From Crocinitomicaceae bacterium (GTDB lineage: Bacteria > Bacteroidota > Bacteroidia > Flavobacteriales_D > Crocinitomicaceae): a stretch of DNA of 49,132 bases. The translations under genes and the position numbers were made by a program. The DNA is taken from contig JABURP010000092.1 in NCBI GenBank assembly GCA_014762645.1, forward strand, positions 1 to 49,132, written 5' to 3'. Shown one piece after another: positions 16,294-23,909 of the stretch. Each line of letters opens with the position of its first letter. Position 1 is the first letter of the stretch. The notes under the pieces were generated by a model, which saw only the letters and a program-made list of their open reading frames with translations, was not told the origin of the DNA and did not search any database.

Positions 16294-17817
16294 TTAAATC
16301 TTCCCCGTAGTCATCATTCTGGCCGTACCTTTTCCTGGTAATTTCCAGTTCTGAATGATGATAAACACAAGCGCAGACATGGTTATTCCGAGAATGTTAG
16401 CATCCAATTCATAAGGTAAAGTAGTTTGCATGCGTTTGAGCATTTCAGTTGTAATAAGAGTAGTACTCCCTCCAATGATCATTGCCCAAATTGCAGCCCT
16501 GGGTGATGGCTTTTTCAGCACCAACATGCCTATTACCGGCACAAACAAGCCCGAAACCATGAATGCGTATGAATACAGCATTAAATCCAAAACATTGGTC
16601 ATAATAGTGGCCAATAGAATAGCCAGTGCTCCAATGGCAAACGTTACCCATTGTGAGTAGCGAATATTAGTTTTGTGATCCGTTTTTCTAATTTCTTTCT
16701 CATCAAGAATTTCGTCTTGTCCTACATCTGCTGATGATCTTTTAATAATATCATTGGTTAAGTTTCCTGATGCCGCCATTAAACAGCTATCTGCTGTACT
16801 CATTATGGCTGAAAAGTAAGCCGACATCATTAAGCCCATGAGTCCTACGGGAAGAATACTTCTCAGCAAAAGCGGTAAACCTAGCTCAGCATCCATTTTA
16901 CTGCCTGGTGCAAAGCCAATATCCGTAAACATTCCCTGTTCAAATGCTACACGCGCAAAGAGGCCAAGCAATACTCCCATAAACGCCATAATCGGCCATT
17001 CAAACAAACCGGCTACCCGCCAGGCTTTTTTAGCTGTCTTTTCATCCCTGCAGGCATATATTCTTTGATAGAGTGTCATCCCAACAAACCAAATGGGTAC
17101 AATTGTTATCAACCAATTCACCAACTGTGACCAGGTAAGATTGTTTAACGACAAAAACTCATCCCCCACAGCATTTTGTATACCGGTCATTCCTCCAACA
17201 GCCTGATAACCCAATGGAATTCCAATAAAAATTAAACCCGCCATAAGAATGATCCATTGCACAGTATCCGTATAGATCACAGCTTTAATTCCACCCATTA
17301 CCGTGTATACAACCGCAATCACCCCCATAATTAAAACGGCTTCTGTAATTCCAATTGAAGGAAATGTAGCAGAAGCCAATTTAGCTCCGGCAAGAATTTG
17401 AGAACTTGTAAATCCAATATATCCAATAAGAGATATAATACCTGCAACCAGTGCTACTCTTGCATTATAGTGGAATTTTAAAGCATCAGGAAAACTTAGG
17501 AATTTGTATTTACTTGCCAGTGGGTAAAGCTTGGGAATAAGCAGAACTGCACTGATCCACGCCCCTAAAAGACCGGTAAACAACATCCAGCTACCACTGA
17601 TGCCCATAACAAAACCAAGACCGCCAAGGCCGATAGAAAATCCTCCGCCTACATCAGTGGCCACAACAGATAAACCAATATGACCGGCTCCCATACCTCT
17701 TCCCCCAACATAATAGTCTTCATCCGAAGTATTTTTTCTCAGAAAGTAAACTCCCACCAGTAGCATTGCAATGAGGTAAGCAATAAAAATTGTTAGATCG
17801 ATCCAATGTATTTCCAT
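16294..17817 (-). CDS. Sodium:solute symporter (SSS) family transporter
   Basis: 507 residues with about 13 hydrophobic segments. The N-terminus (IDLTIFIAYLIAMLLVGVYFLRKNTSDEDYYVGGRGMG) is typical of SSS proteins, and the GLSVVATDVGGGFSIGLGGLGF stretch and AYFSAIMSTADSCLMAASGNLTNDI near residue 340 match the conserved Na+ and substrate-site regions (TM1 and TM8 in the LeuT-fold numbering). The family moves sugars, amino acids, nucleosides, sialic acid or proline with Na+. The partner gene ends 13 nt away and encodes the NagZ-like fusion, so an amino-sugar substrate is possible but unproven. No exact TAnnTTTG precedes it. Confidence 0.9.
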   Translation of the reverse strand: MEIHWIDLTIFIAYLIAMLLVGVYFLRKNTSDEDYYVGGRGMGAGHIGLSVVATDVGGGFSIGLGGLGFVMGISGSWMLFTGLLGAWISAVLLIPKLYPLASKYKFLSFPDALKFHYNARVALVAGIISLIGYIGFTSSQILAGAKLASATFPSIGITEAVLIMGVIAVVYTVMGGIKAVIYTDTVQWIILMAGLIFIGIPLGYQAVGGMTGIQNAVGDEFLSLNNLTWSQLVNWLITIVPIWFVGMTLYQRIYACRDEKTAKKAWRVAGLFEWPIMAFMGVLLGLFARVAFEQGMFTDIGFAPGSKMDAELGLPLLLRSILPVGLMGLMMSAYFSAIMSTADSCLMAASGNLTNDIIKRSSADVGQDEILDEKEIRKTDHKTNIRYSQWVTFAIGALAILLATIMTNVLDLMLYSYAFMVSGLFVPVIGMLVLKKPSPRAAIWAMIIGGSTTLITTEMLKRMQTTLPYELDANILGITMSALVFIIIQNWKLPGKGTARMMTTGKI

Positions 17818-18141
17818 ATTCCAGTATAGCCTTGGCTGTTATTGAGTGATTTAATAAACCGGAATAAACTAAGAAAATTGATGAGTTTTCAAAATTTGAG
17901 GGCGCCTTTCCTCTAAAAAAAGTAGAATTTACATGATGCCTGATTTCCACGGTGCTATTTATACCTGAAAAGGAAAGAAATTTTATACCTGAAAAATATG
18001 TTTGTGATTATTATCTAAAGCTGTGTCGCAGTTAGTTAGAACGAAAAGCACTTACCGCTAATCATCAATAATAAATCTCCTGTAATAACTACGGACAAAA
18101 TACGTCTGAGAAGTGTTAACTTTGCACACAATTAGTCATAG
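17818..18141. other. 324-nt divergent intergenic region with a 14-bp direct repeat
   Basis: The region separates the divergent symporter and bshA genes. TTTATACCTGAAAA occurs twice, at 17958-17971 and 17982-17995, 24 bp start to start and on the same helical face by a little over two turns. This looks like a pair of operator sites. The bshA -7 element lies at 18117-18124. No RNA gene or ORF of note is visible. Confidence 0.45.
18117..18124 (+). promoter_or_regulatory. -7 element (TAACTTTG) for bshA
   Basis: Exact TAnnTTTG, 17 nt before the ATG, predicting a 5' UTR of roughly 10-12 nt. No good -33 TTTG was seen. Confidence 0.42.
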
Positions 18142-19290
18142 ATGAAGATCGGAATAGTATTGTACCCAACATTTGGAGGTAGTGGCGTTGTAGCTACAGA
18201 GCTTGGTAAGGCACTGGCTAAAAAAGGGCATGAAGTACATTTCATTTCTTACAATCAGCCTGTTCGGTTGGATCATTTTCATCCGAATATCCGCTATCAC
18301 GAAGTACGGCCATTTAATTATCCATTATTTGATTATCAACCTTATGAATTGGCCCTTACCAGTAAACTTGTAGATGTAGTTAGGTATGAAGGACTTGATT
18401 TACTTCACGTGCATTACGCTATCCCTCATGCTTCTGCCGCCTACTTTGCACAACAGATTCTTAAATCACATGGTGTTGAAATACCTTTCGTGACTACGTT
18501 GCACGGAACTGATATTACTTTAGTGGGAAAACATCCTGCATTTGAACCGGTAATTACATTCAGTATCAATCAATCTAATGCAGTAACTGTAGTATCCCAA
18601 AGTTTAAAGGACGATACTTACAAGCATTTCACGATTGATAATGGCATTGAAGTCATTCATAATTTTATTGAGCCCGAATCCTATTGCCATACGTTGGGTG
18701 AAGAAGAACTGAAGCTCAAGAACAAAGTTGCACCAAATGGTGAACGAATCATTACACACATTTCTAATTTTAGAAAAGTCAAGCGAATTCAGGACATAGT
18801 GAGGATCTTTAAAAAGGTTCGGGAAAAAATTCCAGCCAAGTTGATTTTAGCCGGTGATGGTCCTGAGCGGTTTAAGGTGGAGCAACTATGTGAAGAACTA
18901 GGTATTTGCGATCACGTAACTATGTTGGGCAATATCCAGTCGGCCAATGAAGTGCTGTGTATTTCAGATCTGTTTATGCTTCCTTCTGAAACGGAAAGTT
19001 TTGGTTTGGCAGCATTGGAAGCCTTAGCTTCAGGGGTACCTGTAATTTCTTCAAATGCAGGTGGGATACCCGAAGTAAATAAAGATGGTTATTCTGGATT
19101 TTTAAGTAATGTAGGCGATATTGATAAAATGGCGAAGGACACGTTGCGTATTTTGGAATCGGATGAGACGTTAAATAAATTCAAGAAGCAGGCTTTTGAA
19201 CATTCCAAGAACTTCTCCATTGAAAAAATCTTACCTAAATACGAAGCAGTTTATGATAGGGTAATGGCTGCGGTAAAAAGGGAGGATTAA
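18142..19290 (+). CDS. bshA: N-acetyl-alpha-D-glucosaminyl L-malate synthase BshA (bacillithiol biosynthesis)
   Basis: 382 residues. This GT4 glycosyltransferase joins UDP-GlcNAc to L-malate in the first step of bacillithiol synthesis. The N-terminal MKIGIVLYPTFGGSGVVATELG is highly characteristic of BshA, as are HFISYNQPVRL, VHYAIPHA and TTLHGTDITLVG. The C-terminal Rossmann half has the GT4 donor-binding pattern (LILAGDGPER ... LPSETESFGLAALEALASGVPVISSNAGGIPE with the E-x7-E motif). Length matches the family (about 375-385). Bacteroidota use bacillithiol as a low-molecular-weight thiol. The bshB and bshC genes are not in this window. The stop shares the palindrome TTAA with the stop of the convergent gene. 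Confidence 0.95.
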   Translation: MKIGIVLYPTFGGSGVVATELGKALAKKGHEVHFISYNQPVRLDHFHPNIRYHEVRPFNYPLFDYQPYELALTSKLVDVVRYEGLDLLHVHYAIPHASAAYFAQQILKSHGVEIPFVTTLHGTDITLVGKHPAFEPVITFSINQSNAVTVVSQSLKDDTYKHFTIDNGIEVIHNFIEPESYCHTLGEEELKLKNKVAPNGERIITHISNFRKVKRIQDIVRIFKKVREKIPAKLILAGDGPERFKVEQLCEELGICDHVTMLGNIQSANEVLCISDLFMLPSETESFGLAALEALASGVPVISSNAGGIPEVNKDGYSGFLSNVGDIDKMAKDTLRILESDETLNKFKKQAFEHSKNFSIEKILPKYEAVYDRVMAAVKRED

Positions 19291-19871
19291 CCCTTTTTCA
19301 CTCTCTCCAGGTCTATATTCACCGAAAAGAATACTAATTCTTCAGAGACCTCTTCAGAGATATAATCAATTTCATTTTTAGACTTTAGAGACATGGTAAT
19401 AAATCCAAGTCCTGCACCACCTTTATTAGACATTATTCCGTTAGATAGCACGTCCATATAAAGTTCTTTGACTTCAGCATTATCCATTTTATTCAAACTC
19501 TCAATTCGTTCAATAATTCCGTCGATATTGCTGCGTTTGATAAGATTGCCGAAAGTAACTTTATAATTGTCTTCGTTTTGTAGAACGATTAGGAAGGACA
19601 CTTGATTACCATCTTCATCTCTTTCACCATGAATACGGATATTTTGAAGACCTTCAACCAGAATGCTAAACATCCTTTTTACGACGCCTTTCTTGTCGCC
19701 GGACTCGAGCATCATGTCTTCAATACTTGTAGAGAGTGAGTTTACTAGATCTTGAGAAAATTCACCGAAATGTGACACTATGATCTTACCAGAGGCTTTT
19801 TTGTTGTAATCTCCAAAAATTTCCTGGAAACGTTCGTTACACTTTTCAACAACTGGATTTCCTGCCAACAT
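19287..19871 (-). CDS. SiaB-like protein kinase (DUF6272, GHKL fold)
   Basis: 194 residues. The GHKL ATPase features are a helix with LVEGLQNIRIHG (Glu73, Asn77, His81; N-box-like) and KGGAGLGF (150-157; G-box-like), with no sensor, HAMP or phospho-accepting His domain. This layout matches the SiaB family, which phosphorylates a STAS-domain anti-anti-sigma-like partner in switches whose phosphatase is SpoIIE/PP2C type. A large SpoIIE phosphatase is encoded 4 kb away (23903-27109), and a partner-switching link is possible. No STAS gene is adjacent. The leader has only an approximate promoter match (TATCTTTC). Its stop overlaps the bshA stop by 4 nt. Confidence 0.72.
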   Translation of the reverse strand: MLAGNPVVEKCNERFQEIFGDYNKKASGKIIVSHFGEFSQDLVNSLSTSIEDMMLESGDKKGVVKRMFSILVEGLQNIRIHGERDEDGNQVSFLIVLQNEDNYKVTFGNLIKRSNIDGIIERIESLNKMDNAEVKELYMDVLSNGIMSNKGGAGLGFITMSLKSKNEIDYISEEVSEELVFFSVNIDLERVKKG

Positions 19872-20158
19872 TGCGACTAATTCCTAATTTTATCTCCGAA
19901 AGATATAAAATAAATGATAAACCACCATTTTTCTACGACAAAAAAACAAAATGATTGTAAAATTAACGTGATTGCTTCTAAAATGTTGTCTTATAAACAA
20001 ATAGAGGAGCATTTTTCAAATGATTCTGGAACAAACAAATACATGTTGAAATTCAACTGTTAAATGGCACTGTTTATGTTATCTAATTTACGATTTTTGT
20101 AAGCGAACACTTTTGATAAAATTAGTATATTCATCACCTTTAATAAGGAATTAATTAA

Positions 20159-21652
20159 ATGAATCAGGGAAGATACGATCTTGCAGTTATTGGCGGCGGA
20201 CCGGCAGGGTATGCTGCAGCTATGAGAGCGATTGATTTTGGCAAGCGTGTTTGCCTGATTGAAAAATCGAAAGTAGGTGGAGCTGGTGTTTACCATGGTG
20301 CTTTAAGTTCTAAAACGCTTTGGGAACTATCACAGAGGGTTAAAAACGTCAACGAGACCATAGTTTCTTTGGGGCGGGATAAGTTTGAACTATCCTGGCA
20401 GGAAGTCAAAAAAACCCTTGAAGAGGCAATCTTCGAACGAAAATTCCAGTATTCCTGTCATATCAAATTACTTAAAACCAATCGGGCTGACCTGTTTACC
20501 TATGTAAGAGGATTTGGTAAGCTCATAGACCCAAATACAATTGAAGTAACTAAAGATGATGGTGAATTAGAGCGGATTGAAACGGATTATGTAGTAATTG
20601 CAACAGGAAGCTCACCGCGAAAACTTCCAAATATTGAAGTAGATGAGAAAATAATCATGACCAGTGATGGCATTGATCAGATTGAAGACTATCCTAAAAG
20701 CTTAGTTATTGTAGGTGCTGGTGTTATTGGTTGTGAATACGCAACAATATTTTCCAATTTTGGAAAAACAAAGGTTTATCTGATCGATCGCGGCGACCAT
20801 ATTCTGCCGTTTGAAGATGATGACATTTCAAGAATTGTGGCACGTAATCTGGAGAAGCATGGTGTAACTATACATCACAAAGCATCACTGGACAGAATGG
20901 AGATTGTTGATGGAGAAGTTGAGTACGAGATCACCACAGACGGAAAAAAAGAGATTATCCGGGTAGAAAAAGCATTGCTTTCTGTTGGAAGAATTCCTAC
21001 TTTGAAAGGGATTGGGATGGAAGAACTCGGTATTAAGATGGGTAAAACAGGACGACATATAGGAGATGATGACACGCAAACCAATATCCCGAATGTCTTT
21101 GCTGCAGGTGATGTTTCAGGTCGAATTGCCCTGGTGAACATGGGTGAGATTGAAGCGCGGCATGCTGTTGAACGTATCTTTGGAGGAAAGATGGACCGAC
21201 TTTCATATGACAACGTTTGTACGATCATGTTCCTGGAGCCGGAGGTGGCTTCCGTAGGCATGAATGAAAAGCAGTGTATTGAGAAAAACGTCCCGGTTAA
21301 AGTCGTAAAACTAGATTATTCGGTCATGGCAAGGGCAATTGCCATGCGAAAGACACAGGGCTTTTTTAAGATCATAGTTACCAATGATGATGAAATGCGC
21401 ATTCTGGGAATGCGAGCAGTAGGAGAACATGCTTCAAGTGCCATACAAGCAGTTGCCCTATTGATTAAAACAAGACAAAATATCTCTGAACTGGCAGAGC
21501 TGGTTCACCCCCACCCTTCTATCGTTGAAGGGGTTCAGGAATGTGTTAGAATGTTGCTGAACAAATCCATATTCAAGGCGTCAGTATTTAAGGACAAATT
21601 GGCTTGTTATAGCCTGGTAGATGGTGTAAAAACTCCGCTGCAACGTCTTTAA
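20159..21652 (+). CDS. Class I pyridine nucleotide-disulfide oxidoreductase homologue lacking the redox-active cysteines
   Basis: 497 residues with the full fold of dihydrolipoamide dehydrogenase/SthA: FAD-binding VIGGGPAGYAAA (10-21), the VIATGSSPRKLP motif, NAD-binding VIVGAGVIGCEYA, FAD-binding AAGDVSG, and the dimerisation domain with HPHPSIVEGVQE, which keeps the His-Glu pair. Where active enzymes read GGTCLNVGCIPSK, this protein has GGAGVYHGALSSK (residues 40-52), so both Cys positions (43 and 48) are Gly and Ala. It cannot use a dithiol mechanism. SthA transhydrogenase also lacks one of these cysteines, so flavin-only NAD(P)H chemistry is possible. A META-like secreted protein gene follows after 20 nt. 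The 287-nt region upstream shows no exact promoter motif. Confidence 0.85.
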   Translation: MNQGRYDLAVIGGGPAGYAAAMRAIDFGKRVCLIEKSKVGGAGVYHGALSSKTLWELSQRVKNVNETIVSLGRDKFELSWQEVKKTLEEAIFERKFQYSCHIKLLKTNRADLFTYVRGFGKLIDPNTIEVTKDDGELERIETDYVVIATGSSPRKLPNIEVDEKIIMTSDGIDQIEDYPKSLVIVGAGVIGCEYATIFSNFGKTKVYLIDRGDHILPFEDDDISRIVARNLEKHGVTIHHKASLDRMEIVDGEVEYEITTDGKKEIIRVEKALLSVGRIPTLKGIGMEELGIKMGKTGRHIGDDDTQTNIPNVFAAGDVSGRIALVNMGEIEARHAVERIFGGKMDRLSYDNVCTIMFLEPEVASVGMNEKQCIEKNVPVKVVKLDYSVMARAIAMRKTQGFFKIIVTNDDEMRILGMRAVGEHASSAIQAVALLIKTRQNISELAELVHPHPSIVEGVQECVRMLLNKSIFKASVFKDKLACYSLVDGVKTPLQRL

Positions 21653-21672
21653 ATCAATTAAACAAAGACATT

Positions 21673-22092
21673 ATGAAAAGAATTGGAATTATCGGAATGT
21701 TTTTACTTTCCACGGTGGCGTTTGCACAAGGTGCAGATACCACACTTGAAGGACGCTGGGAGTTGTTTAAAATAATCGACAACATGACCGGAGATGAGAT
21801 AAAACCCACCCACAAAAGTGCTGACAGCTACGTTTATTGGATTAGGTTTATGGATGGGCTAGTACGATATAACCTTGAGATAAATACTTGTTCAAACGAG
21901 GTGATTGTAGGAAAAGACAGAAGTATTGAGTTTAAGTATTTTTCTGAATGCACAGAGATTTGCTGTGATGCTGAGTTTTCGAAACTTCTCACCTATCCAG
22001 AATGTACCAAGTATTATATCAAGAATGACGAAACGCTCATCATGGTTTCAGAGGATCGGATATTTTACTTTAAGAAAAGTGAGGACAAATAA
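21673..22092 (+). CDS. Small secreted META/lipocalin-like protein
   Basis: 139 residues with a signal peptide (cleavage near FAQG). The mature part opens with LEGRWELFKI, followed by short strands, INTCSNEVIVG and a C-terminal ETLIMVSEDRIFYFKK. This pattern fits the META/HslJ-like or lipocalin-like small beta-barrels of Bacteroidota, which often begin with 'G.W.L'. Five cysteines (TCSNE, ECTEICC, PECTK) could form disulfides. It follows the oxidoreductase gene by 20 nt, probably as one transcript, and ends at a strong hairpin terminator. The function is unknown. Confidence 0.62.
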   Translation: MKRIGIIGMFLLSTVAFAQGADTTLEGRWELFKIIDNMTGDEIKPTHKSADSYVYWIRFMDGLVRYNLEINTCSNEVIVGKDRSIEFKYFSECTEICCDAEFSKLLTYPECTKYYIKNDETLIMVSEDRIFYFKKSEDK

Positions 22093-22130
22093 AAAACCCT
22101 GATGAAATTTCACCAGGGTCGTATTTTTTT
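22091..22130. terminator. Bidirectional intrinsic terminator between convergent genes
   Basis: A 12-bp stem with one mismatch (22096-22107 with 22108-22119, core ACCCTG/CAGGGT) is flanked by six A on the left and seven T at 22124-22130. It can stop transcription of the META-like gene on the plus strand and of rplS on the minus strand. Confidence 0.85.
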
Positions 22131-22145
22131 CTGAGAGAATCGGAA

Positions 22146-22526
22146 TTACTTTTTCGCTTTTCCGTTTTCTTCTCCCAATTGTCTTTTCTCTTTAATTTTC
22201 GCGGCTTTACCTCTCCTCTTTCTGAAGTAGTAAATTCTGGATCTTCTTACTGAACCAACTTTATTTACTTCAATTTTTTCAATAAAAGGAGATGCAATTG
22301 GAAAAATTCTTTCTACACCAATATTTCCAGACATTTTTCTTACGGTAAATGTCTCTGTTGCTCCTGAACCTTTTCTTTGGATAACAATTCCTTGAAACTG
22401 CTGGACCCTTTCTTTGTTCCCCTCTTTAATTTTGTAGTGAACGGTTACTGTTGCTCCTGCTTTAAACTTTGGAACCTCAGTACCTTCTACTAATTCGTTC
22501 TCAACTTCTTTTATAATGCTATCCAT
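22146..22526 (-). CDS. rplS: 50S ribosomal protein L19 (bL19)
   Basis: 126 residues from the ATG at 22524-22526; a TTG three codons upstream is in frame, but the ATG is the likely start. Motifs of bL19 are clear: [32 protein letters not shown], then [17 protein letters not shown] and the basic [22 protein letters not shown]. The C-terminus extends about ten residues beyond the usual core. L19 sits at the 30S-50S interface. The gene is monocistronic: a terminator follows it, and its leader (22527-22605) holds two hairpins. The usual rpsP-rimM-trmD neighbours are absent, as is common in Bacteroidota. Confidence 0.97.
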   Translation of the reverse strand: MDSIIKEVENELVEGTEVPKFKAGATVTVHYKIKEGNKERVQQFQGIVIQRKGSGATETFTVRKMSGNIGVERIFPIASPFIEKIEVNKVGSVRRSRIYYFRKRRGKAAKIKEKRQLGEENGKAKK

Positions 22527-22548
22527 GACTGACAATTTTCTAATTCAA

Positions 22549-22613
22549 CAATCTCTTATCGAAATTGGGGTGCAAACCTACGAATAATTCCGTAGAATTG
22601 CGGCGCAAAGTTA
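22549..22613 (-). promoter_or_regulatory. rplS leader: promoter element plus two hairpins
   Basis: On the minus strand an exact -7 element (TAACTTTG, 22606-22613) is followed by hairpin 1 (arms 22591-22595 and 22578-22582, CTACG/CGTAG, 8-nt loop). Hairpin 2 follows (arms 22561-22567 and 22549-22555, 7 bp including one G-U pair, 5-nt loop). A second exact element, TAGGTTTG (22573-22580), overlaps hairpin 1. Structured leaders before ribosomal protein genes often mediate autoregulation; that role here is inference. Confidence 0.5.
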
Positions 22614-22680
22614 AGGATTTTTTTATCCAAATAAAACAACTGCCCTGATTTTCATCATGCTTTTTGCTAAACGGGTTAAA

Positions 22681-22688
22681 TAAATTTG
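22681..22688 (+). promoter_or_regulatory. -7 element (TAAATTTG) for the DUF998 gene
   Basis: Exact TAnnTTTG, 6 nt before the ATG at 22695, implying a leaderless or nearly leaderless mRNA. Confidence 0.4.
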
Positions 22689-22694
22689 ACGAAC

Positions 22695-23270
22695 ATGAAT
22701 AAAAACGTCAAATACCTTGTTTATCCTTACCTACTCATGTGGATTGTCATATTCGTTCTACCCTACTTCAGTTTAGACAACTATTCTATAATCAAAAACA
22801 CGACGAGCCATTTAGGAGCTCAAAGCACTCCAAACGCCTGGATTATGAATGTCGTATTCATCCTTCTAGGAGCAGGAAGTATATATTCAGGTTGGTCAAT
22901 GCTTAAATATTTCTGGGTACAAAGGACACTCCTTCTCATCTTTGGATTGAGTTTGATTAGTGCGGCATTCTTTCGACATGCACCTATAGACCCTACTTTA
23001 CCTTATATTCCCAGGTATGATGAATTGCACTCAATTTTTGCCAGTATCACAGGTTTCTCATTTACACTTTTTGCCATCTCAACGGCTTTTGTTTTAAAAA
23101 CCAAAACACAAAAGATTTGTGCTGCCGGAATCGCTATTCTGGCCATGAGTCTTTCTATTCTCATGTTCACTGTTGGTGATTACATGGGAGTTTGGCAAAG
23201 AATGATATTTATATGTTCATTTGGATGGATGATCTATATCTTCAAAACAGAAAATCATTTTGTTTCATAG
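22695..23270 (+). CDS. DUF998 family integral membrane protein
   Basis: 191 residues from the ATG at 22695; an in-frame TTG three codons earlier overlaps the promoter element. There are about six hydrophobic segments. SHLGAQSTPNAWIMNVVFILLGAGSI is the DUF998 signature (S-x-LG followed by MN), and a polar loop after the third helix carries HAPIDPTLPYIPRYDELHS, with a conserved-looking H...D/E-H pattern. The family's role is not established. The stop codon lies inside an 8-bp inverted repeat (23269-23288). Confidence 0.72.
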   Translation: MNKNVKYLVYPYLLMWIVIFVLPYFSLDNYSIIKNTTSHLGAQSTPNAWIMNVVFILLGAGSIYSGWSMLKYFWVQRTLLLIFGLSLISAAFFRHAPIDPTLPYIPRYDELHSIFASITGFSFTLFAISTAFVLKTKTQKICAAGIAILAMSLSILMFTVGDYMGVWQRMIFICSFGWMIYIFKTENHFVS

Positions 23271-23288
23271 CGATTACTCCTAATCGCT
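23269..23288. repeat. 8-bp perfect inverted repeat at the end of the DUF998 gene
   Basis: AGCGATTA (23269-23276) and TAATCGCT (23281-23288) with a 4-nt loop, starting inside the stop codon. There is no T-run after it, so it is not a classic terminator; it may protect the 3' end of the mRNA. Confidence 0.45.
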
Positions 23289-23423
23289 TAACCTTCACAT
23301 TTATAAGTTTTAGAGGGTGTAACCAAATCATTCTTCACCGTTAAGAAATTAAAACCAGAAGCATATTATGTATGGCAAGATGCATTGATATGTGCTTTCA
23401 TCACAAACTAAAAACTTACCGTC

Positions 23424-23909
23424 ATGACAAACAAAACCGTTAGCAAAAGCAGATTATTAGGAGTTTTATTTATTCTACTGGCATCCATTACGTATGCCGG
23501 ACATCCCATTAACGATTTCTACAAAAAGCACAAGAACGACAAAGACATGGAAGCTAAGATTTTACCTCCCAAAGCGGCTTCGTTATTTGTAGATGAAGAC
23601 TATCCGGAAGCGATAGATCTTTTACAATCGTTAACTACCCTCAAGTACCTCAATTATTACGGAGAAAAAACTAAAATTTCAGAATACGCACGAAAAGCAA
23701 TCTCTGCAAAAGGCAGCTACGAATCCTTGCTGGATGATGTAGATGGTAACAGAGAAGTCAAGGTATTTGGAGAGCGTAAAAATGGTACTGTTCGAAAAGT
23801 AATTGCTGTCGTTGAAACAAAAACTCAGTTCGTATTACTGATTGCCAGGGGCAAGTTGTCGAATTCACAAATTGCCGGATTACCCGCACTCTCTAAAGAG
23901 ATTCAGTGA
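23424..23909 (+). CDS. DUF4252 family secreted protein
   Basis: 161 residues with a signal peptide ending near TYAG. The mature part contains DFYKKHKNDKDMEAKILPPKAASLF, LLQSLTTLKYL, YESLLDDVDGNREVKVFGERKNGTVRKVIAVVET and FVLLIARGKLSNSQIAGLPAL. This order of a helical N-terminus, a small alpha/beta repeat and an I-x-G-x-L-S end fits DUF4252, a Bacteroidota family whose members often occur in sigma-factor/anti-sigma loci and have no known activity. No Cys follows the signal, so it is not a lipoprotein. Its last 7 nt overlap the end of the convergent phosphatase gene. Confidence 0.62.
   Translation: MTNKTVSKSRLLGVLFILLASITYAGHPINDFYKKHKNDKDMEAKILPPKAASLFVDEDYPEAIDLLQSLTTLKYLNYYGEKTKISEYARKAISAKGSYESLLDDVDGNREVKVFGERKNGTVRKVIAVVETKTQFVLLIARGKLSNSQIAGLPALSKEIQ

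Noticed and set aside
17958-17995. Could the 14-bp repeats be a CRISPR remnant?
   Set aside because: There are only two units, shorter than CRISPR repeats, with a 10-bp spacer and no cas genes; operator sites fit better.
19983-20063. 26-codon ORF between the SiaB-like and oxidoreductase genes.
   Set aside because: It has no promoter element, ribosome-binding signal or recognisable sequence; chance is enough to explain it in AT-rich DNA.
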